Positions 7,761 to 15,484 of a stretch of DNA of 28,784 nt are shown here, one piece after another. Source of the stretch: JAVBPA01 sp031549925 (lineage in GTDB: Bacteria > Bacillota > Clostridia > Oscillospirales > CAG-272); NCBI GenBank assembly GCA_031549925.1, contig JAVBPA010000032.1, forward strand, positions 1-28,784, read 5' to 3'. The first letter of the stretch is position 1. The number at the start of each line of letters is the position of its first letter. The translations under genes and the position numbers were made by a program. Below the pieces are notes generated by a model, which saw nothing but the letters and a program-made list of their open reading frames with translations, was not told the DNA's origin and did not search any database.

Positions 7761-7792
7761 GGATGTATCAAATTTCATAGTTTGATACATCC
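7761..7792 (+). terminator. Strong hairpin ending the rplK-rplA transcript
   Basis: A perfect 12-base-pair inverted repeat, GGATGTATCAAA (7761-7772) with TTTGATACATCC (7781-7792), has an 8-base loop. A T-rich stretch (AATATTTTTATAT) follows a few bases on rather than a clean T-run. It separates rplA from the CPBP gene. Confidence 0.75.
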
Positions 7793-7810
7793 AGAATATT
7801 TTTATATAAA
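7782..7810 (+). promoter_or_regulatory. Candidate promoter of the CPBP gene overlapping the hairpin
   Basis: TTGATA (7782-7787) and TATAAA (7805-7810) are exactly 17 bases apart. The -35 lies inside the right arm of the rplA terminator hairpin. Transcription would start near 7817, leaving a leader of only about 11 bases before the ATG at 7828. Confidence 0.4.
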
Positions 7811-7827
7811 ATGCTTATCTTTATAAT

Positions 7828-8769
7828 ATGGATAAAAAGAATAAAAAACAATTAAAATTTTATCATGGTTTAATCATATTCGCTGTAATGATGGCAGTTA
7901 TGATTATTATAGCATTTCCGGCACAGATGTATTTAGGAATATACGGATTGGCTGTAACAGAAATTTTATTATTATTTATAGCCGTATTATCCGCAATAAT
8001 ATTAAACGCTGATCTGAAATCGGTTTTTTCGTTTAAGCTTCCTTCTATAAAGTCGTTTTTTGGCGGATTATTTGTATATAGCGGGACATATCTGATTGTT
8101 ATAATTGTACTTTTGATAACGGAATATATTTTCCCTTCAATGAACGATGTTAGTCAGGCTATATCTGATGTAGGTACAAGCGCGTCACCTTTTATTTCAT
8201 TGATTATTATAGCTTTTTTACCGGCTCTTTGCGAAGAAGCTTTACACCGGGGTATTTTGCTTTCGTCATTTAAACATTTGAAAAACCCTGTTATAATCAT
8301 ATTTTTATCATCTCTTCTCTTCGGTTTATTTCACCTGGATCCTTACAGACTGGCTTCAACGGCAATTTTGGGAGCAGCTCTTTCTTATATAGCATATAAA
8401 ACAGATTCACTTTTACTTCCGGTATTGTTTCATTTTTTAAATAACACTATTTCTGTTTATGCAATGTTTGCTACAGAAACTATAAGCAATGAAACGCCTT
8501 CTGCGGAATTTTTATATAATGGCGTAATGCTTTTAGGTATGGGATTAATTTACGGCGGAATAGCGTTGGTATTTTTGTACATCGGATGGATATTATTAAA
8601 AAAGCCGGATAAAAATATTAATAATAAAATATCCGTTTTATTTATTAGTTTAGGCGGTTTATCATTTATTTCCGGAATTGTTGTTTATATAATTTATTTT
8701 TTGAGTTCAGAAGATATAAATCAGATATTAAATTCTTCATTGGGATTATTAAAATTTATAATACCATAA
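7828..8769 (+). CDS. CPBP family intramembrane metalloprotease
   Basis: A 313-residue polytopic membrane protein of the CPBP (Abi/CAAX-protease-like) family, relatives of Rce1 that cut substrates within the membrane. The three catalytic motifs are visible: EEALHR (Glu136, Glu137, Arg141), FGLFHLD (His169) and HFLNN (His202). About eight hydrophobic segments surround them, including two after the catalytic core (near 230-260 and 270-300). ATG at 7828 directly follows TATAAT and has no ribosome binding site, and no better in-frame start is visible downstream, so translation may be nearly leaderless. The pit gene follows 39 bases later, and the two may be cotranscribed. The substrate is unknown. 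CPBP members act in peptide maturation, bacteriocin immunity or regulated proteolysis. Confidence 0.87.
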   Translation: MDKKNKKQLKFYHGLIIFAVMMAVMIIIAFPAQMYLGIYGLAVTEILLLFIAVLSAIILNADLKSVFSFKLPSIKSFFGGLFVYSGTYLIVIIVLLITEYIFPSMNDVSQAISDVGTSASPFISLIIIAFLPALCEEALHRGILLSSFKHLKNPVIIIFLSSLLFGLFHLDPYRLASTAILGAALSYIAYKTDSLLLPVLFHFLNNTISVYAMFATETISNETPSAEFLYNGVMLLGMGLIYGGIALVFLYIGWILLKKPDKNINNKISVLFISLGGLSFISGIVVYIIYFLSSEDINQILNSSLGLLKFIIP

Positions 8770-8808
8770 TATAAAAAATTAACGACGCCATAAAAAGCGA
8801 GGTATAAA

Positions 8809-9861
8809 TTGGAAGTTACTTTAAAATGGTTTATTGAAAGTATTACAGAAAATCCGGTATTACTAATTACTGTTATTTTAACTTTAGGAGTTATCTTTGT
8901 AAACGGATGGACAGACGCTCCGAATGCAATTGCGACATGTATAGCCACCCGTTCAATTTCACCGCGCGCGGCTGTATTCATGTCTGCATTTTTTAATTTT
9001 GTCGGTGTTCTTGTTATGACGATTATAAATTCGACTGTAGCTATGACTATAAAAAACATGGTAAACTTCGAAAGTGCTACGGGTGAAGCGACTATCGCAT
9101 TATGCGCGGCTTTATTTGCGATTATAATTTGGGCTGTTGCGGCTTGGTTTTTCGGAATTCCTACCAGTGAAAGCCATGCTTTGATTGCAGGTTTATCAGG
9201 AGCCGCTATCGCGTTACATAACGGTTTTTCTGGAATAAACGGAAGCGAATGGGTTAAAGTTTTATATGGATTGATCCTTTCAACAATATTAGGATTTGCC
9301 AGCGGATTTTTAATTACAAAATTTGTCGAATTAATTTGCCGAAAAATAGATCGCAGAAAAACATTCGGAATTTTTAAAAACGCACAGATTTTCGGCGGAG
9401 CAGCAATGTCCTTTATGCACGGTGCTCAGGACGGTCAAAAATTTATGGGAGTATTAATACTCGGAGTATTTTTGGCTAACGGAAGCGATACCACAGGAAA
9501 CGTAATTATTCCTATATGGATGATTATATTATGTTCCGCTGTTATGGGTATAGGAACATCAATCGGCGGATATAAAATAATAAAAGCAGTCGGAATGGAT
9601 ATGGTGAAACTAGAAAATTATCAAGGATTTTGTGCGGATCTTGCCGGAGCTTTCTGTCTGTTGCTTTCATCGTTGTTTGGGATTCCTGTAAGTACCACTC
9701 ATACCAAAACCACTGCTATCATGGGAGTCGGTGTAACAAAACGGTTAACTGCTATAAATTTAAATATAGTTAAGGATATGGTTCTGACCTGGATATTGAC
9801 TTTTCCGGGATGCGGAATTATCGGATTTGTCATAGCAAAATTGTTTATGTATATTTTTTAA
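8809..9861 (+). CDS. pit: Inorganic phosphate transporter, Pit family
   Basis: A 350-residue PiT-family permease that carries phosphate, as metal-phosphate or by cation symport, across the membrane. It shows the two inverted signature repeats: FVNGWTDAPNAIATC in the N-terminal half (about 30-44) and SFMHGAQDGQKFMGV in the C-terminal half (about 200). About ten hydrophobic helices are present, and GIPTSESHALIAG and GIPVSTTHTKTTAIMGVG match the paired helix-end motifs of the family. The start is TTG at 8809, chosen because GCGAGG (8797-8802) precedes it at proper spacing and the protein begins just before the first helix. It is followed, after a repeat-bearing gap, by a DUF47 protein, its usual partner. 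Confidence 0.92.
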   Translation: MEVTLKWFIESITENPVLLITVILTLGVIFVNGWTDAPNAIATCIATRSISPRAAVFMSAFFNFVGVLVMTIINSTVAMTIKNMVNFESATGEATIALCAALFAIIIWAVAAWFFGIPTSESHALIAGLSGAAIALHNGFSGINGSEWVKVLYGLILSTILGFASGFLITKFVELICRKIDRRKTFGIFKNAQIFGGAAMSFMHGAQDGQKFMGVLILGVFLANGSDTTGNVIIPIWMIILCSAVMGIGTSIGGYKIIKAVGMDMVKLENYQGFCADLAGAFCLLLSSLFGIPVSTTHTKTTAIMGVGVTKRLTAINLNIVKDMVLTWILTFPGCGIIGFVIAKLFMYIF

Positions 9862-9879
9862 ATAAATTTTAATAAATTA

Positions 9880-9961
9880 AAATTGTTTTAAACAGCGTAT
9901 ATTTAAATATTGTAAATCTAAATTGTTTGTACAGTGCTTAAATAAATTGTATTAAACATCG
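9880..9961 (+). repeat. Three imperfect 18-base direct repeats upstream of the DUF47 gene
   Basis: Copies at 9880-9897, 9920-9937 and 9944-9961 share AAATTGT followed by a T/A-rich step and A/TACAnnG: AAATTGTTTTAAACAGCG, AAATTGTTTGTACAGTGC and AAATTGTATTAAACATCG. Copies two and three overlap the -35 and -10 of the candidate promoter at 9927-9955. This is the layout of an operator. A phosphate-responsive regulator is only a guess. Confidence 0.4.
9927..9955 (+). promoter_or_regulatory. Candidate promoter of the DUF47 gene
   Basis: TTGTAC (9927-9932) and TATTAA (9950-9955) are 17 bases apart, about 35 bases before the ATG at 9996. The elements overlap the second and third 18-base repeats. Read-through from pit is also possible because no terminator is visible in the gap 9862-9995. 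Confidence 0.4.
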
Positions 9962-9995
9962 TTTACGGAATCATACAAATTAGGAGATATAAATT

Positions 9996-10619
9996 ATGTC
10001 GAAAAAATCAGAAAGCTATTATTACGATAATTTTTGCGAAAGTATTTCAATATCATGCCGTGCAGCTGATATGTTAAAAACAATATTAGCAGATTTCAAT
10101 GTAAGAAATCTCCCTGAACAAATGATAAAATTCCATGAAATCGAACATTCAGGCGATGAAAAAAAACATGAATTAGTATCAACTATAGTTAAAGATTTTA
10201 TTACTCCGCTTGAAAGAGATGATATAATAAAATTAAGCCATAATATTGATAATGTGACGGATGCGATAGAAGATATATTGATTCATATATATATGTGCGG
10301 TATTACGAAAATAAGAGAAGAAGCGGTAAAGTTTGCTGATATTATCATAAATATTTGTTTGTGCACCAAAAATTTAATCGATGAATTCCGCAATTTTAAA
10401 AAATCAAAAAAATTAAAAGAATATATAATCGATATAAACAGAATAGAAGAAGAAGGCGATAAAATGTATGTAGATTCAATGAGAAAGCTTCACTTGGAAA
10501 CTGCCGATGTATTACAGGTAATAGCATGGCGTGAAATCTACGAATTTTTTGAAATATGCTGCGACGCGTGCGAAGATGTTGCCGATGTTGTGGAAAGTAT
10601 AGTTATCGGTAATATATAA
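9996..10619 (+). CDS. DUF47 family PhoU-like partner of the Pit transporter
   Basis: A 207-residue, mostly helical, soluble protein of the DUF47/PhoU-like family (TIGR00153 type). The characteristic segments are present: an N-terminal region with IKFHEIEHSGDEKKHEL (about 44-60), then FITPLERDDIIKLSHNIDNVTDAIEDI (about 67-93), and IEEEGDKMYVDSMRKL in the second bundle (about 150-165). The Glu/Asp clusters in these bundles bind metals in PhoU homologues. Such genes almost always neighbour pit and are thought to regulate or assist its phosphate uptake. ATG at 9996 follows AGGAG at 9982-9986. A strong terminator follows. Family assignment is firm; the molecular role is inferred. Confidence 0.9.
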   Translation: MSKKSESYYYDNFCESISISCRAADMLKTILADFNVRNLPEQMIKFHEIEHSGDEKKHELVSTIVKDFITPLERDDIIKLSHNIDNVTDAIEDILIHIYMCGITKIREEAVKFADIIINICLCTKNLIDEFRNFKKSKKLKEYIIDINRIEEEGDKMYVDSMRKLHLETADVLQVIAWREIYEFFEICCDACEDVADVVESIVIGNI

Positions 10620-10675
10620 AAAATATAGTGAAACCAAATCAAATAAATTATTTTATGTTTTATAAAAATAAAAAT

Positions 10676-10725
10676 GTGTATATAACAAGCTTATTGTTTT
10701 TTCTTGTTATATACACTCTTTTTTT
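10676..10725 (+). terminator. Intrinsic terminator after the DUF47 gene
   Basis: A perfect 14-base-pair stem has GTGTATATAACAAG at 10676-10689 and its complement at 10703-10716. It is followed by TC and seven T residues (10719-10725). The A-rich left flank could also let it stop the minus-strand transcript that ends at 10764. Confidence 0.85.
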
Positions 10726-10763
10726 GTTTTTGAAAATATAATTTATATACAGCTTTTGGAATT

Positions 10764-11612
10764 TTAACAAAACAAAGATTTTATTATATCGGAATTTTGT
10801 TTTAATTGATTAAAATCACGCTGCATAAAACCTATCGCAGCTATATCGTTTTCCTTTATATTTTCAAATAATTCTTTCATATATTTTTTTGCAACAGAAT
10901 AATATTCATTTCTTGTATGTCCTGTAAATATTTGTCCTCCCGCAAAAATTTTAAATGCTATAAACGGTTTATTTATGCTTTTTATAACATCATACATTAA
11001 AAAGCGATCCTCGGGATAAAATATCAAATCCGCTTTAGTTTTACCTGTTATAAATCCGCTTTGTTCTCCTCTGCGGTTTCTTCTGGCGTTATAAAGTGCG
11101 GCCATATAAAAATCACATCCCCAATTTTCGCTTTCGGCAAGTAAAACCGTTTCAGGAACATGGGTTCCCAGCCCCGCCGGTATACCGGAATCTTTTATTC
11201 TTTTTATATTATCAATTGTTATGGAATTTTGACCAGTTTCATTATAATAATCCGTTGTTGTACCCTGATGATATATTCCGATCGGATTAAATTTTTTCAT
11301 TTCAATTAAGTTTTCCTCGAAAGGAATTGCGGGAAATGGCTGGAAAATAATATTCATGCTTCCGCCGGCTTCATAATACTTTTCCAAAACTTTGAATATT
11401 TTAGGGCAGGCGAGCGGTATCATTGTATTATATCCGAAAACTTCTGCTTCAAAAAAAGCTTCTACTGTTTGTTCAACAGTGAAATATTCAGACATTTCAG
11501 ATCCTGTTATCAAATCCGGAATATATGAATGTCCATTTACGGGATTATCTCCCACAATTAATCGTGATACTTTTTTTTTCAAAAATTCTGCTTGAGGTAT
11601 CAAAAAAATCAC
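10764..11612 (-). CDS. Conserved TIM-barrel-like protein of unknown function
   Basis: A 282-residue soluble protein I cannot name. The pattern of strand-like hydrophobic runs ending in conserved-looking turns suggests a TIM barrel: RLIVGDNPVNGHSY near the N-terminus, YNTMIPLACP, MNIIFQPFPAIPF, PIGIYHQGTTTDYY, PAGLGTHVPETV, CDFYMAALYNARRNRRGE and KPFIAFKIFAGGQIF. The last two resemble late barrel strands of aldo-keto-reductase-like or related enzymes, but no nicotinamide-cofactor signature is clear. There is no signal peptide. The start is GTG at 11612, overlapping the TGA of the upstream UroD-like gene by four bases (GTGA), so translation is coupled and the two proteins probably act in one process. 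No ribosome binding site better than AGCTGG precedes it. Confidence 0.7.
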   Translation of the reverse strand: MIFLIPQAEFLKKKVSRLIVGDNPVNGHSYIPDLITGSEMSEYFTVEQTVEAFFEAEVFGYNTMIPLACPKIFKVLEKYYEAGGSMNIIFQPFPAIPFEENLIEMKKFNPIGIYHQGTTTDYYNETGQNSITIDNIKRIKDSGIPAGLGTHVPETVLLAESENWGCDFYMAALYNARRNRRGEQSGFITGKTKADLIFYPEDRFLMYDVIKSINKPFIAFKIFAGGQIFTGHTRNEYYSVAKKYMKELFENIKENDIAAIGFMQRDFNQLKQNSDIIKSLFC

Positions 11613-12835
11613 CAGCTTTCAAATAATTCGACTGCCATTTTTGATGTTTCCCATAATGCCTGCGGATTATAATTTACCGTGCTTACGTCTTTGAATATAA
11701 ATTCTATGTTTGTATTATAGTTTTTTGCAATTTTTATTTTTTCAGACAAATCGCTTTTAACAGCTTCAAGTGAAAATGATTTTGCCGCGAAGTAAGCCGG
11801 ATTAGGTTTTACAGACATTACTTTATCACGCGGTAATTTTTCTGCGAATACATAAGGATTACTCCAGGGAGAACATGAAATTTTTCTTATATTCGGTAAT
11901 TGCAATATAACTTCGATACGATCGTCGAGTCTGTCGCAGCATCCGTAATAAATATTTCCAATGTATGGGAATATGCGTTTCATATAAGCTACTTCAAATT
12001 CGTTAGTTGTTTCAGGTGAAACCGATGTAAAAAGCTGAGCCAAACCAAATGCCCAGGAATTTGATGATACAGCTTCTGTTTTTTTATAATCGTCAGGTAA
12101 GAAAGTGTGAGAACAATGACAATAACCCGTATATAAATCAAAAATTTTTTCACGGTTCATCTCTTCGATTAAAGAAATGTTACCGACAGTTAATCGCTCC
12201 ATTATGGCATGAAGCATATCTGGGTTGTCATACAAAGCTGTAAAAACTTCTGTAACACCCATCCAAAACGATATTGTATCCCATAATCCAAGATGCATTA
12301 TCATACCGGCAAAACGGAAATCTATTATTCCATCAAATAATTCTGCCGCTTGTTCGCTTATCATTTTTTCAGCTTCTCTGTTTGTGATAAGACGCGGTAT
12401 TTGAATTTTTTCAACATCTTCCATACTGTTGAACATACAATCGTATGATTGAGATAAAACATCGCTAGTTTTATCGGTAGAAAGCGTATGCACATGTGTG
12501 GCAACTCCGTATCCGGTATTTCCGTGTACAGAGGGAAGCAATAAATACGGAAGTAAAACCATATCTGCCGGCATATGTTCCCATTTATATATTTCACGTC
12601 TTAACATAACTTCAAAATAACGCCAATACGGATCATTTACAACACATATAAGCGAACCGTCAACATCAAGTTCATTCCACGGGAGTTGATCAAACAAAAC
12701 CATAGGACGTTCCATATTGTATGTATTTAATGATTCCCACAATTTTTTCTTTTGTGTTTGAAGCGGTAATGAGGCATATGACGCGTATTTTTTAGCGAGA
12801 ACGCGCAGTACTTCTTTTTCGTTTTCATTTAACAT
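11609..12835 (-). CDS. UroD-like (uroporphyrinogen decarboxylase/methyltransferase superfamily) protein
   Basis: A 408-residue protein of the UroD-like superfamily, whose non-heme members include corrinoid-dependent methyltransferases (MtaA/MtbA/CmuA type). Visible features are LHAIMERLTVGNISLIEEMNREK in the middle, the strand-end IGNIYYGCCDRLDDR (a Cys pair in the place where relatives carry their zinc ligands) and RKISCSPWSNPYVFAEKL, followed by VMSVKPNPAYFA. It is longer than HemE (about 350), and no haem-synthesis genes are nearby, so a housekeeping HemE is unlikely. ATG at 12835 follows GGGAG at 12845-12849. It heads a two-gene unit with the TIM-barrel-like gene. No corrinoid protein is in the window. 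Substrate unknown. Confidence 0.72.
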   Translation of the reverse strand: MLNENEKEVLRVLAKKYASYASLPLQTQKKKLWESLNTYNMERPMVLFDQLPWNELDVDGSLICVVNDPYWRYFEVMLRREIYKWEHMPADMVLLPYLLLPSVHGNTGYGVATHVHTLSTDKTSDVLSQSYDCMFNSMEDVEKIQIPRLITNREAEKMISEQAAELFDGIIDFRFAGMIMHLGLWDTISFWMGVTEVFTALYDNPDMLHAIMERLTVGNISLIEEMNREKIFDLYTGYCHCSHTFLPDDYKKTEAVSSNSWAFGLAQLFTSVSPETTNEFEVAYMKRIFPYIGNIYYGCCDRLDDRIEVILQLPNIRKISCSPWSNPYVFAEKLPRDKVMSVKPNPAYFAAKSFSLEAVKSDLSEKIKIAKNYNTNIEFIFKDVSTVNYNPQALWETSKMAVELFESW

Positions 12836-12876
12836 AATAAAAAACTCCCTATAACATTATCAAACTTGTTGTTTTT

Positions 12877-12905
12877 ATCATATCATTATATATTTATTTT
12901 TGCAA
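12877..12905 (-). promoter_or_regulatory. Candidate promoter of the UroD-like/TIM-barrel unit
   Basis: On the minus strand TTGCAA (plus 12900-12905) and TATGAT (12877-12882) are 17 bases apart, about 40 bases upstream of the ATG at 12835. It is back to back with the plus-strand promoter at 12948-12976, so the two units diverge from a 223-base region. Confidence 0.5.
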
Positions 12906-12947
12906 TAGTCATTTTATATCAGTTATAAGCATTATGAAAACAATATG

Positions 12948-12976
12948 TTGACATCATTGATATATTATGTTATTAT
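12948..12976 (+). promoter_or_regulatory. Promoter of the solute-binding lipoprotein gene
   Basis: TTGACA (12948-12953) and TATTAT (12971-12976) have a 17-base spacer. Transcription would start near 12983, giving an AT-rich leader of about 75 bases before the ATG at 13059. Confidence 0.7.
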
Positions 12977-13058
12977 CCTTAATAAAATATAATTTATTTA
13001 ATAAATTTATATTATACATAACATATTTTTATATTAATATACAAAGAGGTAATAGTTA

Positions 13059-14525
13059 ATGAATAAAAAGAAAATTATTTGGATGGTTTTATTAATAACC
13101 ATGTTAAATTTAATTGCCGGATGTTCAGAAGCAAAGAAAGAAACCGAAGGAAACAACAGTGAAACAATATCCGTAACAGAAGAAACTGAATCAACGGAAT
13201 TACAACCGGATCTTCCGGAAGATACCTTTGACGGTTATGAATTTAAAATATTAATGAAAGGCAAGGATTATGTCGAATGGGCTTCGCAGGATATCGATGT
13301 CGAATCAATAAACGGTGAAGTTATTAACGATTCTGTTTATAACCGCAATTTATATGTAGAAGATAAATATAAAGTGACAATAACGGGTATTGAAGGAAAA
13401 ACAAGCATGGGTTCTGATGTACGGAAAATTGTTACAGCCGATGAATATGCTTATGATTTTGTCACTGCGAATATGTACGATACTTCAACCCTTGCTACAC
13501 AAGGAAATATAATAGATTTAAACACCGTTCCATGGCTTGATCTCAGTGCTCCCTGGTGGGATCAGAGAGCTAATTCAGATTTATCAATAAACAATAAATT
13601 GTACATGACAGTGGGTGATTTGCTAATAATGCCGAACGACGCCACATGGCTTGTGCTTTTTAACAAAAAATTAATCGGTAATTACAATCTCGATAATCCG
13701 TATACTCTCGTCAATAATGATGAATGGCTTTTTGACAAAATGATGTCAATGGCTAAAGGTGTTGCCGATGATTTAGACGGCAACGGTAAAATGGATGAAA
13801 ATGATATATACGGTCAAATATCTCAATTAGAAAACGGAATTGGATTTTTACTTGGGTTTGATATAAAAGTTATATCAAAAGATGAACAGGATCTTCCTTA
13901 TTTAAGTGTAAATACGGAAAAAACAGCGCAAGCATGGCCTAAAATAGTCGAATTTTGTATGAGCAGGGAATATTCAATAAATTTCCAGGAGCTTACAAAA
14001 TATAATCGTCCTTTTGAAATAACTCAAGCTATGTTTGAAGATAACAGGGGACTTTTTAAAACCACAGCCATACAGCTTGTTATACGTATGAGAAATATGG
14101 AAACGGATTTCGGAATAATTCCTATGCCGAAATATGACAGCTCGCAAGATACATATTATAATTTCGTACATCCCACTGCTTCCTGTGTTTCTATACCTAT
14201 AACAAACAATGAACTTGAAAGAACCGGAATTATACTCGAAGCTCTTGCCGCCAAATCTAAATACACTTTAAGAGAAGCATATTATGATATATCATTAAAC
14301 TATAAATATTTGCGTGATTATGAATCGATAACTATGCTTGATTTAATACTCGAAACAAGAATATTTGATATAAGTCAAATATACAACTGGGGAGGAATCG
14401 GAGGTATTTTCCCGTCAATGCTTCTAAAAAAATCTACGGATTTTTCTTCAGAATTTGCTAAAATAGAAAAAGCGGCAGATAAAGCTATGGGTAAAACTAT
14501 TGACTCTTACCTCGAAGTAGGTTAA
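13059..14525 (+). CDS. Extracellular solute-binding lipoprotein (ABC sugar-transporter type)
   Basis: A 488-residue secreted lipoprotein. The signal peptide ends in the lipobox LIAGC with Cys22 as the lipidated residue, followed by a Glu/Thr/Ser-rich linker to about residue 55. The mature part resembles family-1-like solute-binding proteins of clostridial carbohydrate ABC importers: DYDFVTANMY-like early strands, WWDQRANSDLSINNKLYMTVGDLL, and a calcium-loop-like DLDGNGKMDENDIYG (about 238-252) that is common in these proteins. ATG at 13059 follows AGAGGT at about 13044. No permease or ATPase gene lies in the window, so the importer, if there is one, is encoded elsewhere. The esterase gene follows after 35 bases, suggesting a glycan substrate. 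Ligand unknown. Confidence 0.8.
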   Translation: MNKKKIIWMVLLITMLNLIAGCSEAKKETEGNNSETISVTEETESTELQPDLPEDTFDGYEFKILMKGKDYVEWASQDIDVESINGEVINDSVYNRNLYVEDKYKVTITGIEGKTSMGSDVRKIVTADEYAYDFVTANMYDTSTLATQGNIIDLNTVPWLDLSAPWWDQRANSDLSINNKLYMTVGDLLIMPNDATWLVLFNKKLIGNYNLDNPYTLVNNDEWLFDKMMSMAKGVADDLDGNGKMDENDIYGQISQLENGIGFLLGFDIKVISKDEQDLPYLSVNTEKTAQAWPKIVEFCMSREYSINFQELTKYNRPFEITQAMFEDNRGLFKTTAIQLVIRMRNMETDFGIIPMPKYDSSQDTYYNFVHPTASCVSIPITNNELERTGIILEALAAKSKYTLREAYYDISLNYKYLRDYESITMLDLILETRIFDISQIYNWGGIGGIFPSMLLKKSTDFSSEFAKIEKAADKAMGKTIDSYLEVG

Positions 14526-14560
14526 TATATAATTGTATATAATACATGGAGGTTTTACAT

Positions 14561-15304
14561 ATGTCAGAAAATTATAAAAATATTAAATTTGATGTAATAT
14601 TGCAAGCAGGTCAGTCAAATGCCGAGGGCTGCGGAATGGGAGAAACTGATTATCCTTATATACCGTGCGAAGATATTTTTTATTTAAATAACGATTTTAC
14701 AATATCAGAAGCTGCGGAACGCAATTGGGACGGAAAAAATGTCGCGGATTTTTCGCTCTCTTTTGCCCGTGAATATTATAAATCCGGTTTATTAAAGGAA
14801 GACCGAAAAATATTAATTGTCCGTGCAGCTGTTGGAGGAACCGGATTTTTAGATAAAAGATGGGGAATGGAAGACGATCTTTATCAACGTATGATGAAAA
14901 TGATTGAATGTGCACTCGGATTGAACGAAGATAATCGTTTAGTTGCCTTTATTTGGCATCAAGGAGAAACAGATGCTTGTTTGAGAGCCACAATGAATAG
15001 TCATTATGTAAATTTATACAATTTAGTAAATTCCGTAAAAATTAAATTTAATTATCCGAATCTTCCTTTTGTAGCAGGTGATTTCGTTTGGCATTGGAAA
15101 GAACCGAACATCGAAATATGTATACCGGTTATTGAAGCTATTAAAAATGTATGTTCATCAATCGGAAACGGAGCTTTTGTAGAAACATCGGAACTTAAAT
15201 CAAACGACCAAAGTCATGGAAACGGCGATACAATCCATTTCAGCCGTGATGCATTATATACAATGGGTGTTAAATATTTCAAGGAATATTTGAAATTAAT
15301 ATAA
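14561..15304 (+). CDS. SGNH/SASA-type carbohydrate esterase (sialate O-acetylesterase-like)
   Basis: A 247-residue cytoplasmic esterase of the sialate O-acetylesterase/acetylxylan-esterase-like SGNH family. The nucleophile block reads ILQAGQSNAEG (Ser19). RAAVGGTGF and the block-III-like WHQGETDA (about 135) follow, and DTIHFS near the C-terminus supplies the Asp-x-x-His pair. There is no signal peptide. The ATG at 14561 is chosen because GGAGG (14548-14552) sits eight bases before it; an in-frame ATG at 14546 overlaps that site and has none of its own. It likely removes acetyl groups from an imported sugar, consistent with the solute-binding protein just upstream and the hydrolase downstream. 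A terminator follows. Exact substrate not determinable. Confidence 0.82.
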   Translation: MSENYKNIKFDVILQAGQSNAEGCGMGETDYPYIPCEDIFYLNNDFTISEAAERNWDGKNVADFSLSFAREYYKSGLLKEDRKILIVRAAVGGTGFLDKRWGMEDDLYQRMMKMIECALGLNEDNRLVAFIWHQGETDACLRATMNSHYVNLYNLVNSVKIKFNYPNLPFVAGDFVWHWKEPNIEICIPVIEAIKNVCSSIGNGAFVETSELKSNDQSHGNGDTIHFSRDALYTMGVKYFKEYLKLI

Positions 15305-15348
15305 AACAAAATTAATTTTTCAAAAAATAGTAATAAAACTGTACTCCT

Positions 15349-15372
15349 GCCTCCGCGAAACGGAGGCTTTTT
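15349..15372 (+). terminator. Intrinsic terminator after the esterase gene
   Basis: GCCTCCG (15349-15355) pairs with CGGAGGC (15361-15367) around a CGAAA loop, followed by five T residues. This is a GC-rich, textbook Rho-independent terminator separating the esterase from the large lipoprotein gene. Confidence 0.92.
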
Positions 15373-15415
15373 GTTATTCGTTTTTGGTTTATCTTATTAA
15401 TTGCGATTATTTGTA

Positions 15416-15444
15416 TTGACATAATATTAATGGAAAAGTATAAT
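15416..15444 (+). promoter_or_regulatory. Consensus promoter of the glycoside-hydrolase-like lipoprotein gene
   Basis: TTGACA (15416-15421), a 17-base spacer and TATAAT (15439-15444) form a perfect promoter. The start would be near 15451, about 35 bases before the ATG at 15485. No operator-like repeat is evident. Confidence 0.85.
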
Positions 15445-15484
15445 TAAATGTATGATGTAATTATAAATAACAGGGGATTTTCAA

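Noticed and set aside
14546..14560. An earlier ATG start for the esterase at 14546.
   Set aside because: It overlaps the GGAGG that correctly serves the ATG at 14561 and has no ribosome binding site of its own.
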